64,000 bases of DNA. It comes from Bordetella parapertussis. GTDB taxonomy: Bacteria > Pseudomonadota > Gammaproteobacteria > Burkholderiales > Burkholderiaceae_C. Location: contig CAMDXA010000005.1 in assembly GCA_945878065.1 (NCBI GenBank), positions 1 to 64,000 on the forward strand, read 5' to 3'. The notes under the pieces are model-generated. The model saw only the letters and a list, made by a program, of their open reading frames with translations, did no database searches and was not told the origin of the DNA. A program made the translations under genes and the position numbers. This document shows positions 1 through 9,322 of the stretch, piece by piece (positions within the stretch are counted from its first letter, which is position 1; the number at the start of each line of letters is the position of its first letter).

Positions 1-492
1 TTTCATGCTGCCAATGTTCAATCCCATGGTTTGACCACGGTTGGCGCCAATTTGGAACACTTTGTCTTTGAAAGAGCCGTCCAACACGTTGATGCCGTTG
101 AACTGTGTGGTGTTAGCGATACGGTCGATTTCCTGCGAGAGTTGCTGGATCTCCAAGTTCAAGAACTTACGGTCTTCAGCGCTATTGGTGTCGTTGGCAG
201 ATTGCACTGACAACTCACGCATGCGTTGCAAGATATTGGTCACTTCATCCATCGCACCTTCAGCGGTCTGAGTGACCGAAATGGCATCGTTGGCATTCTT
301 AACTGCCATGTTCAGTCCACGAACTTGTGAGTCCATACGGGTAGAAATGGCCAAACCAGCTGCATCGTCTGAAGCTGAATTGATTTTTGAACCTGTTGAC
401 AATCTCTGCATGGCAGTAGACAGATTACGGTTGTTGATTGTTAAGGCATTTTGTGAAATCAATGACTTAACGTTTGTATTGATAACTGACAT
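1..492 (-). CDS. fliC: Flagellin, N-terminal part (runs off the window)
   Basis: Flagellin is the filament subunit, exported by the flagellar type III system and polymerised under the FliD cap. The 164 visible residues begin MSVINTNVKSLISQNAL and include RLSTGSKINSASDDAAGLAIS, the conserved D0/D1 helix, followed by NDAISVTQTAEGAMDEV. The start codon ends at 492 and is preceded by AGGAAA, about 7 bases upstream. The variable centre and C-terminus lie beyond the window. A sigma-28 promoter sits just upstream, and flaG and fliD follow in the same direction, the usual late-gene context. Identification is secure; total length cannot be judged. Confidence 0.97.
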   Translation of the reverse strand, partial: MSVINTNVKSLISQNALTINNRNLSTAMQRLSTGSKINSASDDAAGLAISTRMDSQVRGLNMAVKNANDAISVTQTAEGAMDEVTNILQRMRELSVQSANDTNSAEDRKFLNLEIQQLSQEIDRIANTTQFNGINVLDGSFKDKVFQIGANRGQTMGLNIGSMK

Positions 493-547
493 GGTGATTT
501 CCTTTCAGTGAAATACTGTTGAGTGCCCTAAGGCGGTTGGTAACTAA

Positions 548-574
548 GAATCGGTTCCGAAAAATTTAACTTGA
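548..574 (-). promoter_or_regulatory. Sigma-28 promoter of fliC
   Basis: Read on the minus strand: TCAAGTTA, an 11-base spacer, then ACCGATTC, matching the FliA consensus TAAAGTTT-N11-GCCGATAA in layout. It lies about 55 bases upstream of the flagellin start codon, between flaG and fliC, so fliC can be transcribed alone as a class III gene. Confidence 0.8.
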
Positions 575-582
575 GTAGTTAT

Positions 583-981
583 TTAAAGTTTTTTATCCAT
601 CAGCAGACCTTTGAAGTCGGCCAAATTGTGTGCAACCCTGATAACAACCTCATTAGGTATCTGTCTAATCACTTGTCCCGTGGTTAAATCAGTAACAGTC
701 ACAATATGTGTATTTAGCTTTCGGTCTATAGTAAAACCTAGATTCATCAAATTGTCATCGGCCATCTTTCTTATATCTTCAATGGCAGCTTCAATTTGCT
801 TGTAATTATTTTCTAATTCATTTCCCACCCTGCTTTTGACCTCTAAGAATTTCTTAGGATCATTTGCTGGTTCGCCGGATTTAACTGCAGGAGAAGCTTT
901 TTGATTGCTCACCTCTTTGTGTTTAACAAAGGGCATAGCGTCAGCAGGCTTGTTTACTGTGCTTTGTATAGTATTGGACAT
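583..981 (-). CDS. flaG: FlaG family protein
   Basis: FlaG is a small late flagellar protein that influences filament length in several polar flagellates; its biochemical role is not settled. The 132-residue product has the family's C-terminal core: LGFTIDRKLNTHIVTVTDL followed by TGQVIRQIPNEVVIRV, matching the FlaG pattern of a beta-hairpin ending in VIRQIP. The first 40 residues are low complexity and not conserved. It lies between fliD and fliC, the usual place, and has its own strong sigma-28 promoter. The start is preceded by GAGGA at good distance. Confidence 0.92.
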   Translation of the reverse strand: MSNTIQSTVNKPADAMPFVKHKEVSNQKASPAVKSGEPANDPKKFLEVKSRVGNELENNYKQIEAAIEDIRKMADDNLMNLGFTIDRKLNTHIVTVTDLTTGQVIRQIPNEVVIRVAHNLADFKGLLMDKKL

Positions 982-1029
982 GCTCGATCCTCATGAAATA
1001 TTCAACCCAAAAAGATTGATGTTTCTTCA

Positions 1030-1056
1030 TAATCGGCATGAACAAAAAAAACTTTA
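1030..1056 (-). promoter_or_regulatory. Sigma-28 promoter of flaG
   Basis: On the minus strand the sequence is TAAAGTTT, 11 bases, GCCGATTA: a perfect -35 and 7 of 8 in the -10 box. It is the best sigma-28 match in the window, 49 bases before the flaG start, in the short gap after fliD. It shows that flaG has its own promoter besides any read-through from fliD. Confidence 0.9.
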
Positions 1057-1063
1057 ATATTAG

Positions 1064-2860
1064 TTAATTATTCTTATAGATTGAAGACATATTCTCAAAT
1101 TGACTCTTGAGATTATTTCTCATTGCAGTTGAATTGCCTACAAAAGAATTCATTACTGAGAATTGTTTATTGTATCTAATCAAAATAGAATTCATTCTTG
1201 TATCTAATTTAGTTAATTCATCTTTGTATTTTGATATTTGAACATTAGCTGTTTTCGTCAGATTATTGATTGTCCCAGAACTACTGATCAATTGATTCAA
1301 CTGCTTGATCGCATCACCAGCTAACCCTCGACTTGATTCACCTACATAAGATTTATTTTCTTTATCAGCAGTAAACATTGTGGTGATTTGATCAGGATAC
1401 AAAGCTACTGCTTTGTCAAATTTTGCTTCGTTCAGTTCTAACGTCCCTATTCTGGTCATTTCAACCCCTATATCACTCAAGGATCGAAAAGCACCAGTGG
1501 GGGTGGATGAATACCTGGTAAAGAGGTTTCGCAAAGTTCCACGCATGGATCTGGCCATGCTATCTCCCTGTAGGGATCCACTATAAACATCAGTTTCATC
1601 TTTGGCGTTTTTTTCGCCAGTTAAGATCCCGAGATCAGACACAGTGTCGTTAAAACTTTTAATCAATGTCTGAATTTTTTCTTTCACACCTGAGGAATCT
1701 TGAGTGACCTTGATAGGCACTGAAACTGCACTTTCCTGTTTTAAATCAACAGTTAATCCTTTTGCCAAATCTGTAATTTGATTTGAAGATCTGTTTATCC
1801 TTACCCCCTCAAATTCAATGACTGCATCTTTAGAAGATACATCTTGAGAGAAAGCAATTTCAGACAATTGATTTCCAGGAACAAAATTTGAAGCTGTCGA
1901 TACTGACAAACTTGACCCTGTCAAATCAGAGTCATTGGTTTGTATATTGGACATATCGCCATCAGCTGCTGTAAATTGAATATTTATCGATCCGTCTTGG
2001 TTATTTGTGACGCTTCTTCCAGGTATTCCGGTGATGAATGAATCAGTTTCTAGTGCTGTTTTTACTTTACTAGCCACTTGATAAGCACTGTCACCTGCTA
2101 GTAAGGCAACGGATACTCCTGCAATTTTAATATTCCCACTTGATAGAGCAGGTCCGAAAGCTATCTTTTGGACTTCACCGACACCCGTTCCATCGTCCGA
2201 GATTAAGCTGAAGTTTTTTGAAATGCCTGTCTCTCCAGAAACAAGTATCGAATAAGGATTATTCGACCCATCGGCTTTGTTGATCAATGTTGCATTAAGT
2301 CCTAATTTTGCAGCATTAATTGCACTGACAATACCTGCTGGTGTTGTGGCTATTTGAGGAATTCGAATTGTTTTCGCTGCGCTTCCATTAACTGACAACT
2401 GAAGGCTAAAAGGATTTCCACCATTCAATGGTGTTTCAGAACTTGAGAAACTGTTTGAACTACTGCGTTGACCAGCGGCAAGCTGAATAACTTTTAAGTT
2501 GTAATTTCCAGGTAATGCTGCAGAAGATACGGTAGCAGAAACAGATGTGGAATTTCCAAAGTCTACTGTTGGCTTTAAGATGGAAGAGGGGTTTTCTAAT
2601 GCTTGGAATGCTTTTTTAATAATGTCCATAGAAGCCAAAACAGCTCCATAGCCAGAAATTCTGGCTTCATTTTTAGCTATTTTCGTGTTTATCGCATTAA
2701 CACGAGGCGCCTTTTCAGCATCAACTAAATTTTGCGCCAATGAGGCAACATCTACGCCTGAGCCAGCGCCAAGCGAAGTAATCAGTTTTTGTGCGTTGGC
2801 TTTATTTGTTGCCGAAATCTGAGAAGACAACGCACTTGAGTTAACTGAGTTGGTAGCCAT
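1064..2860 (-). CDS. fliD: Flagellar filament cap protein FliD (HAP2)
   Basis: FliD forms the pentameric cap at the filament tip that folds and inserts flagellin. The 598-residue protein has the FliD N-terminal domain at about 15-110 (SLGAGSGVDVASLAQNLVDA, a helix leading from the extended D0 arm), flagellin-IN type beta regions in the middle, and a C-terminal coiled-coil domain at about 350-598 with GALQ/GDSMARSMRGTLRN-like segments. It is longer than the E. coli protein (about 470). ATG at 2860 (MATNSV) is chosen; a TTG three codons earlier is possible. A sigma-28 promoter lies just upstream, separating it from flgL. Confidence 0.95.
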   Translation of the reverse strand: MATNSVNSSALSSQISATNKANAQKLITSLGAGSGVDVASLAQNLVDAEKAPRVNAINTKIAKNEARISGYGAVLASMDIIKKAFQALENPSSILKPTVDFGNSTSVSATVSSAALPGNYNLKVIQLAAGQRSSSNSFSSSETPLNGGNPFSLQLSVNGSAAKTIRIPQIATTPAGIVSAINAAKLGLNATLINKADGSNNPYSILVSGETGISKNFSLISDDGTGVGEVQKIAFGPALSSGNIKIAGVSVALLAGDSAYQVASKVKTALETDSFITGIPGRSVTNNQDGSINIQFTAADGDMSNIQTNDSDLTGSSLSVSTASNFVPGNQLSEIAFSQDVSSKDAVIEFEGVRINRSSNQITDLAKGLTVDLKQESAVSVPIKVTQDSSGVKEKIQTLIKSFNDTVSDLGILTGEKNAKDETDVYSGSLQGDSMARSMRGTLRNLFTRYSSTPTGAFRSLSDIGVEMTRIGTLELNEAKFDKAVALYPDQITTMFTADKENKSYVGESSRGLAGDAIKQLNQLISSSGTINNLTKTANVQISKYKDELTKLDTRMNSILIRYNKQFSVMNSFVGNSTAMRNNLKSQFENMSSIYKNN

Positions 2861-2882
2861 ATGTTTCAATCATGGTTTCATT

Positions 2883-2909
2883 CAATCGGCATGAGATAGT
2901 AAAACTTGA
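2883..2909 (-). promoter_or_regulatory. Sigma-28 promoter of fliD
   Basis: Minus strand: TCAAGTTT, 11-base spacer, GCCGATTG. Both boxes differ from the FliA consensus in one or two bases and the spacing is exact. It sits in the gap between flgL and fliD and would start transcription about 15-20 bases upstream of the fliD start codon, leaving a short leader. Confidence 0.85.
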
Positions 2910-2914
2910 GCCCA

Positions 2915-3844
2915 TCAATTGATGTAATTGAACAAACTCAGTTTGGAAATCTTGGCAAAGCTGCTTTGTGCGGCTTCCAGCGCCAACTGGTCTTTGTTCA
3001 TCTTGGTGATGGCTTCGGTGTAGTCCAAGTCTTGGATGTCGGACATGGTGCTTTTCAAGCGCAAGGTGATTTCGTCCAGCACATTGTTTTGTGAATCCAC
3101 CACATTAAAGTCAGTACCGATTTGCGCGATGGCGTCGCTCAGCCCCTGCTGCAAGGTGTCAATTTCACTGATGCCACGCTGAATCGCCACGCGGTTGCTG
3201 CCCTTGACCGCGTCGATCAAGTCCCCCATCGCCTGAAAAAACCCGACACCGACCCGGCCGCCTTTGCCATCGTCGCGCACCACATTGGTAAACGCATCCG
3301 AGCCAGGAATGTTTTGGTTCATGCGGCGGTTATCGCCCACGCCCACCACCATGCGGGCCTGGTCGCCTTTGTAAACAATCACGCCTTTGGCATCGGGGGA
3401 AAACGGCATCTGGCTGACCCGACTGCCAGCAAACAAGTAATTGCCGTTGGAGTCTTGTGAATTGGCCAGACTCACGATTTGGTTTCGCAGTTCGGTCATT
3501 TCCAGCGAAATGGTTTTTCTGTCAGCTGCGCCCAAGGTGTCATTGGCGGCTTGCACCGCCAACTCTTTCATTCGGAACATCACATCGCTGGTGCTGGTCA
3601 AGGCCGTTTCTCCGGCCATCAGCCTGATTTCGATCGACTTGATATTTCCTTGGTAACTTTTTTGGCGGGCAATCTCCGACTCCAAACGCGTCACCAACGA
3701 GGCCTTGTCGGGCTCATCGCTGGGCTTGGTGATTTGCTTGCCCGTAGACAACTGCTCTTGTGTTTTGGCCAGACTGCCTTGCACATTGGCCAGTTGCGAA
3801 CTGGCGCGGTCAAAAAACATACTGGTAGAAACTTTCATGACCAT
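2915..3844 (-). CDS. flgL: Hook-filament junction protein FlgL (HAP3)
   Basis: FlgL joins FlgK to the filament. The 309 residues begin MVMKVSTSMFFDRASSQLA and continue with LAKTQEQLSTGKQITKPSDEP, the flagellin-like N-terminal D0/D1 motif; the C-terminus (ALEAAQSSFAKISKLSLFNYIN) is the matching D0 helix. Length is normal (about 300-320). AAGGAG stands 8 bases before the ATG ending at 3844, which favours that start over the internal ATG two codons on. It follows flgK after 15 bases, so the two are probably co-transcribed. Confidence 0.96.
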   Translation of the reverse strand: MVMKVSTSMFFDRASSQLANVQGSLAKTQEQLSTGKQITKPSDEPDKASLVTRLESEIARQKSYQGNIKSIEIRLMAGETALTSTSDVMFRMKELAVQAANDTLGAADRKTISLEMTELRNQIVSLANSQDSNGNYLFAGSRVSQMPFSPDAKGVIVYKGDQARMVVGVGDNRRMNQNIPGSDAFTNVVRDDGKGGRVGVGFFQAMGDLIDAVKGSNRVAIQRGISEIDTLQQGLSDAIAQIGTDFNVVDSQNNVLDEITLRLKSTMSDIQDLDYTEAITKMNKDQLALEAAQSSFAKISKLSLFNYIN

Positions 3845-3859
3845 GGTGTCATCTCCTTA

Positions 3860-6800
3860 TCAACGGATTTGCACAATGGAGTCAAACAGCTGACCCGAAA
3901 TTTGCAATGCTTTGGCGGCGGCTTGGTAGGCTTGTTGAAAACGGATCAAATCCGCTGCTTCGTCGTCCAAGTTCACCCCAGACACTTTGTCTCGGGCACT
4001 TTGTGCTTGGTCGTTCACCACCGTCAACGCCTGTTGTGTGATCTTGGCCTGTTGGGCGGCATTGCCCACGTTATTCACTTGGTCGATATAGCTTTCTGCC
4101 AAGGTTTTGTTGCCAACGACTTTCTTCTGCGACAAATCGGCCATGACCAACATGTTTTCATTGTTACCAATGCCGTCATGGTTGCCGTCCACCGCAAACA
4201 CATCACCCACATCCGGGGCGCGTGAAAATTTGATCGACAAACCTTGGTACTCGATCACCGGGTCAAGCACGGTGTTGTCGTAATGGCGGTTGACCAATTC
4301 GGTACCGGTGGCGCCATCGATGATCACATAGCGGTCAGGTTCAATGAACTTGATCTGCAGGTTTTGATCGCGCAATTTGTCCTTGGGATCAATCGGTTGT
4401 CCTTCAAAGCTGGCCGCAATACTGGCTTTGCCTTGACCGGTGACAAACACCATCAAATCGTCAGGCACTTTGCCTTCCACATAGGCAGCGGTTCTGAAGC
4501 CGAGCAAGCTCAGGTCAAACGGGCTGCCGGTCTGGCGGCGGTCTGCAGGACCATACTCACCAAAGGACAAACGGATGTCTGATTTTTCCGGGTCGCCCAA
4601 GCGACGCGTCAAGCGCACCATGCCGTGGAACAAATTGGAGCCTTCGCTCAAATTCAGGTTCAATGCATTCGCAGGTTTACCTGCGTCGTCATAAGGGCCG
4701 AGCGCAATCGTCTCGCCTTCGCGGCCCGGCAAATTTTCCAAAATCAAGTCACCGTTGTCTGCCAAACGGGCGTTCACTCCAGTGGCTTCGCTTTTCGATT
4801 GCAGCGCTTGCACAAATGACAACAAGTCTTTGTACTGGGCTGGCACTTTGCCACCTGTGGGCAATTTGCCCACCACCACGCCATTGACCGTCATTTCTTT
4901 GTGAAAGTCCAATGATGCTGAGGGAATGCGTATTTCGTTGAAAATTTCGGCGTATTTCAGGTCATTGGCTTTGACCGCATCGGCGGCCAGATGTTGGCTG
5001 ACCACGGTGTCATTGAATCCGCGCACCAGTCCTGTCAATACGGTGGACTTGCCTTCCGCATTGGTGGTTTTTCCGGTGTAATAAATTTGTTCGTCACCGA
5101 TTTGAATCACGCCACCTGCGTCAGAAAACACATCAGCGTTTTTCAATTCCAAGGTGTCAGCACTCAAGCTGATATCGCCGACCAAAGTGGATTGCTCGGA
5201 CGAAAAGAACGGGTGTGCATCAATGCCTGCATTCAACCAATCCGCGATTTTTTGCGGCCCGAGCTCTTCCCCTGCGGCCAATTTCAATTCGCCCAAGGAT
5301 TCGTCGTTGAGTTTGATCGCGCCTTCTGGAATCACCACCAAATCGGTGGATGAAGACACAGGGATCACACGGCCACTTTTGAGTGTCGCAGCGGTAGGCG
5401 TGGCTTTGTCAGGCTGACCCAATTTGTCAAACTGCTGTTCATACAGCACGCTGGCTTTGGTGCCATAAAACACTTTGGCACCGCGATAGCCTTTTTCGCC
5501 AGACTGGTTCAGATACGCATCGCTGTAAGTCAGTGCGGCATTGAAACCGTTGTCGGTGTTGAGCATCTGGAATTTTTCATCCTCGCTCAACGGCACACCG
5601 ATCAATTGACGGGCGTCGCGTGTCATCACATGCAATTGCTGGCCAGGTTTGACGTTGTCCAAATAAATGGTGGTGTTTTCCATGCCTGAGGCCAAGGTGG
5701 TCACAGGTGCAAACAAACGACCGCCACCCACTTCCACTTTCAATGGATTGTTGGTGAACGGGTTGTTCGACAGCAGCGGGTTGCTGATGCCAAGCGGCAT
5801 GGTGCTGGCCAAAAAGCTGACCCGCGCTCTGACATCACTGGCATTGTTGGGGTTTTCTGTCACCCTGAACAATCCACCGGTGGTGATACGCAACGGGTCT
5901 TGCAACAAGACCCGCATCCCCACCGCAGCACTCGCGGCCTTGTCATCGATACGCAGTAAATCCACGCCCAGATGGCCATAGCCGTCAATGCCGGAGCGTT
6001 GAATCAAATTGACTTCATTGACAAAACTTTGCGCCAAAAAATCCAAGCCTTTTTGCGCGGGCTCAAGCACCTGACTGATAAATGTGTTCAAACCGCCCAT
6101 GGTGCCGCCACTGGCACCCGACAAGGGTTCGGTGTTGCCATACGGGTCGAGCACCAAATCGAGTTTGCTCATCGAGTTGGGGTCAAAGCCAATCGGCCGC
6201 GACTTTAAGCCGTCAACCACCAAGCTTTGCTTCATGGTGGTTCCCAAACTCACGGACACGATGCCATTGGGCGTGAAGCTGGTTTTGATGCGTGAAAATT
6301 CTGAAATCTGACGCAACAGCAAATCGCGGCGATCGAGCAATTCAGACGACTGCCCTTCCAATGTTGGCGACTTGGTCAACTGTTGGTTCACCAAAGCCAA
6401 TTGCTCGGTCAAGGTGTTGATTTGGTTGCCCGCGCTCTCCAAGGCTTGGCGTGTTTCGGTAGATACCAATGACAGTTGCCCTGCCAATTCAGCAAACCGT
6501 GAACCCACACCTTCCGAGCTGCGTATGAAACTGGTTCGCATCACCGTGGATGCCGGGTCTACCGACAAACTGCGTGCGGCATTAAAAAAGGTGTCCAGCG
6601 CCGAGCTCAAGCCAACGCTTTTGTCACCCATGATGTCCATCACACGCTGGGTGTAATTCACCAAGGGTTCTTGCGTCGCCAAGTCGGTATTGCTGTTGCG
6701 CAAATTGGATTCGGCAAACGTGTCAAACGCACGCTTGACCGCAGTGAATAACACACCCGTGCCCAGGTACATATTGGCTTGCTTGGCCGGTGCACTTTGC

Positions 6801-6925
6801 TGCAACGTGGACTGCTGTCTGGAATAGCCTTCGGTGCTGACGTTGGCAATGTTGTTACTGACCGTGCCCAATGCCCGCTGGTAAGCGGCCACGGCGGTAC
6901 TGCTGATACCCAGCATATTGCTCAT
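3860..6925 (-). CDS. flgK: Hook-associated protein FlgK (HAP1), unusually long
   Basis: FlgK is the first junction protein at the distal hook end. The N-terminus (MLGISSTAVAAYQRALGTVS, then NNIANVSTEGYSRQQ) and C-terminus (VSGVNLDDEAADLIRFQQAY and the closing QISGQLFDSIVQIR) are typical D0/D1 segments. At 1021 residues it is far longer than common FlgK proteins (about 550-650); the extra sequence lies roughly at residues 400-930 and should form additional surface domains. Residues about 586-655 resemble a motif of phage tail and baseplate proteins (see findings). The start overlaps the end of flgJ by 4 bases, so translation is probably coupled. Confidence 0.96.
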   Translation of the reverse strand: MSNMLGISSTAVAAYQRALGTVSNNIANVSTEGYSRQQSTLQQSAPAKQANMYLGTGVLFTAVKRAFDTFAESNLRNSNTDLATQEPLVNYTQRVMDIMGDKSVGLSSALDTFFNAARSLSVDPASTVMRTSFIRSSEGVGSRFAELAGQLSLVSTETRQALESAGNQINTLTEQLALVNQQLTKSPTLEGQSSELLDRRDLLLRQISEFSRIKTSFTPNGIVSVSLGTTMKQSLVVDGLKSRPIGFDPNSMSKLDLVLDPYGNTEPLSGASGGTMGGLNTFISQVLEPAQKGLDFLAQSFVNEVNLIQRSGIDGYGHLGVDLLRIDDKAASAAVGMRVLLQDPLRITTGGLFRVTENPNNASDVRARVSFLASTMPLGISNPLLSNNPFTNNPLKVEVGGGRLFAPVTTLASGMENTTIYLDNVKPGQQLHVMTRDARQLIGVPLSEDEKFQMLNTDNGFNAALTYSDAYLNQSGEKGYRGAKVFYGTKASVLYEQQFDKLGQPDKATPTAATLKSGRVIPVSSSTDLVVIPEGAIKLNDESLGELKLAAGEELGPQKIADWLNAGIDAHPFFSSEQSTLVGDISLSADTLELKNADVFSDAGGVIQIGDEQIYYTGKTTNAEGKSTVLTGLVRGFNDTVVSQHLAADAVKANDLKYAEIFNEIRIPSASLDFHKEMTVNGVVVGKLPTGGKVPAQYKDLLSFVQALQSKSEATGVNARLADNGDLILENLPGREGETIALGPYDDAGKPANALNLNLSEGSNLFHGMVRLTRRLGDPEKSDIRLSFGEYGPADRRQTGSPFDLSLLGFRTAAYVEGKVPDDLMVFVTGQGKASIAASFEGQPIDPKDKLRDQNLQIKFIEPDRYVIIDGATGTELVNRHYDNTVLDPVIEYQGLSIKFSRAPDVGDVFAVDGNHDGIGNNENMLVMADLSQKKVVGNKTLAESYIDQVNNVGNAAQQAKITQQALTVVNDQAQSARDKVSGVNLDDEAADLIRFQQAYQAAAKALQISGQLFDSIVQIR

Positions 6926-7446
6926 GGCTCATTCCTCACAGGTGACAAAGGCATGGTTTTGTTCATGGGCAGTGGCTTCAAGGTCTGGCGCTGCAAAGGC
7001 ATGGCCGGCTGTTCCACAGGCGTCAAACTCATGGGCAGCACGGGTTTGTGCAGCGGCATACCGGGGGCTTGCAAGGCACCTGTTTTTTGGCGCAGTGCCA
7101 GCAACTCGGCGGTGCTCGGTGCAGATTCTTGTTGGCTCAATTGCTTGACCACCACATCGGCAAAACCTAACGCGTTGCGTTTGGCCATGGACATGGACAA
7201 CTCTTTGTCGTACATACCTTGGAAAGTTTCCAATGCATTGGACTGGAACATGTCGCTTTTCAACACATTGTTGGCTTCGCGCATGGACTTGAGCATCATC
7301 TGTATGAACAGCGCTTCAAATTGTTCCGCTGATTCACGCAATGCGCCCTTTTCATTGCGCTGGGCTTTGCCGCGCAATTCACCCAAGGCGCCGAAGTCCG
7401 AATACGACTTGGCAGCAACTGTGGAAGGGTTGGTGATATCAGCCAT
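6922..7446 (-). CDS. flgJ: FlgJ rod-binding protein lacking the muramidase domain
   Basis: FlgJ caps the growing rod in the periplasm. These 174 residues correspond only to the N-terminal rod-binding domain: RESAEQFEALFIQMMLKSMR followed by MFQSNALETFQGMYDKELSM is the conserved core, at about residues 38-90. The C-terminal glucosaminidase domain of the E. coli type (about 310 residues) is absent. The tail is Pro/Leu-rich. A separate LysM/lytic enzyme gene upstream of flgB may supply the missing peptidoglycan cleavage. It lies between flgI (10-base gap) and flgK (4-base overlap). Confidence 0.94.
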   Translation of the reverse strand: MADITNPSTVAAKSYSDFGALGELRGKAQRNEKGALRESAEQFEALFIQMMLKSMREANNVLKSDMFQSNALETFQGMYDKELSMSMAKRNALGFADVVVKQLSQQESAPSTAELLALRQKTGALQAPGMPLHKPVLPMSLTPVEQPAMPLQRQTLKPLPMNKTMPLSPVRNEP

Positions 7447-7456
7447 GGTCAGTGCA

Positions 7457-8590
7457 TCAAATGATGATGAGTTCAGCGCGCAAACTGCCCGAACTTTTCA
7501 AGGCTTCCAAAATTGCTATCAGCGAAGAAGGTGTGGCGCCAATTTGGTTCACCGCATCCACGATTTCACGCAGGTCTACACCTGGCTTGAACAGGAACAT
7601 CGGGTTTTTCGGTTCGGTCACCGCCACATCGGCGTTTTGCACCGGTGTGGTTTGTCCCTGGCTGAGTGCATTCGGTTGCGACACATCGTTGGTGGCAGTG
7701 ATGGCCACTGAAATCGTGCCGTGCGACACCGCTGCTGCAGTGACCCGCACCGCGCGGTTGATGACCACGGTGCCGGTGCGTGAATTGATGACCACGCGGG
7801 CATTCGGTTCAGCGGGTGTGACTTCAATGTTCTCGAGCATGCCCATGAATGACACGCGTTGATTCAAGTCTTGGGGGGCTCGTACCGATATCGATGTGCC
7901 ATCGATGGCTTGCGCCACCTCACCACCAAATTTTGAATTGATCGCAGCGACCATGGCACTGCTGGTGGAAAAATCGTTGTCACGCAGATTCAAAATCAGG
8001 TGCTCGGCTTTTTCGAACGGCGTTTCGACCGTGCGCTCGACGATGGCACCCGCCGGAATTCTTGCGGCGGTGGGCACGCCAATCGCCACCTTGGAACCCG
8101 CTGCACCCGCATCAATGCCGGTCGCGGTCAGAGCCCCTTGGGCAAGCGCGTAAATTTCACCGTCTACACCGCGCAAAGCGGTCATGATCAGGTTACCGCC
8201 ACGCAAATTGGTGGCTTTGCCAATGGCAGAAATATTCACGTCAATGCGTTGGCCGGGTTTGGCAAAACCAGGCAAATCAGCGGTCACCATCACTGCAGCC
8301 GCGTTTTTGATGTCGATACGACTTGCTGATGTGACTTCTTCAAAATCATTCATCGGGCCGTCAATGCGCACACCCATTTGCGCCAACATGGCTTTCATGC
8401 TTTGCGTGGTGAATGGCACGGACGCATCATCGCCGGTGCCTTGCAAGCCCACGACCAAACCAAAACCAATCAGTTGGTTGGAGCGTTGTGCCGCCACCGT
8501 CGCCAAATCTTTGACGCGGTCGGCCCACACTGGCGTTGCCAGTGCACACGCCAGCATCACACAACTTGCTTTCAACCATGAATTTGTCAT
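7457..8590 (-). CDS. flgI: Flagellar P-ring protein FlgI
   Basis: FlgI assembles in the peptidoglycan layer as the P-ring bushing around the rod. The 377-residue protein has a Sec signal peptide (SWLKASCVMLACALATPVWA, residues 4-23) followed by DRVKDLATVAAQRSNQLIGF and GLVVGLQGTGD, the family signature. The rest is full length, ending in the standard LIAILEALKSSGSLRAELIII. Needs FlgA as chaperone, which is encoded nearby on the other strand. Position between flgH and flgJ is canonical. Confidence 0.97.
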   Translation of the reverse strand: MTNSWLKASCVMLACALATPVWADRVKDLATVAAQRSNQLIGFGLVVGLQGTGDDASVPFTTQSMKAMLAQMGVRIDGPMNDFEEVTSASRIDIKNAAAVMVTADLPGFAKPGQRIDVNISAIGKATNLRGGNLIMTALRGVDGEIYALAQGALTATGIDAGAAGSKVAIGVPTAARIPAGAIVERTVETPFEKAEHLILNLRDNDFSTSSAMVAAINSKFGGEVAQAIDGTSISVRAPQDLNQRVSFMGMLENIEVTPAEPNARVVINSRTGTVVINRAVRVTAAAVSHGTISVAITATNDVSQPNALSQGQTTPVQNADVAVTEPKNPMFLFKPGVDLREIVDAVNQIGATPSSLIAILEALKSSGSLRAELIII

Positions 8591-8612
8591 GTCAGTTCAA
8601 CCTGTTGAAACA

Positions 8613-9302
8613 TTAAAAGGGCCAGAATTTCATCAAGCCAGTGGTACCCCAGCCGGGCTTGCTGGCACTCGCCAAGTCACCCGAACCACGGTAGGAAATT
8701 TGTGCATTGGCCAAGCGCAATGAATTGACGGTGCCTTTTGGACCGACATCTTGCGGACGGATCACGCCGGCGACTTGGATCACTTCAGTGCCTTCTGAGA
8801 GGCCCAGTTTTTTCTCGCCGCGCACCACCAAATTTCCGTTGGCCAAAATTTCGATCACCGTGACGGTGATTGAGCCTTTCAAGCTGGCCTTTTGGTCTGC
8901 CGAGCCTTTGCCCGCGCTTTTGGTGGTGGATTTATTCAAATCAATGCCAGTGATTGGGCTATTTGCGCCTACCCCACCAATGAATTTACTGAAGGCGGTC
9001 GGTAAAGCCGTGTTGGAAGCATCTTTGCTGATGTCTGTGCCTTGGCTGCGAGCGGCTTGGGTGGACTCGTCGAGCATCACCGTGATCAAGTCACCGACTT
9101 GATAATTGCGTCCCCGACCAAACCAGGCATCGCTTTGGCGGTTGCCGTAAATTCCACCTGTGGCAGGTTTGTTCTGGTCTTGCACCAGGGGATAGACCGG
9201 CGCGAAATCCGGAGAGGATGTCAACGCAGGCAACATCGGGTCGGGATGGGCACAAGCTTGCAAGCCAGCGACCACTGCCAATAAAGAGAGTATTTTTTTC
9301 AT
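8613..9302 (-). CDS. flgH: Flagellar L-ring lipoprotein FlgH
   Basis: FlgH forms the outer-membrane L-ring. The 229 residues start with a lipoprotein signal, MKKILSLLAVVAGLQAC, with the lipobox cysteine at residue 17. The core includes QVGDLITVMLDESTQAARSQ, and ITVTVIEILANGNLVVRGEK, both typical of FlgH, and the C-terminus ends in W-F aromatic residues as usual. Twenty bases separate it from flgG and 22 from flgI, so it belongs to the flgB operon. Confidence 0.97.
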   Translation of the reverse strand: MKKILSLLAVVAGLQACAHPDPMLPALTSSPDFAPVYPLVQDQNKPATGGIYGNRQSDAWFGRGRNYQVGDLITVMLDESTQAARSQGTDISKDASNTALPTAFSKFIGGVGANSPITGIDLNKSTTKSAGKGSADQKASLKGSITVTVIEILANGNLVVRGEKKLGLSEGTEVIQVAGVIRPQDVGPKGTVNSLRLANAQISYRGSGDLASASKPGWGTTGLMKFWPF

Positions 9303-9322
9303 GGTGTCAGTGAGGTGTTGGA

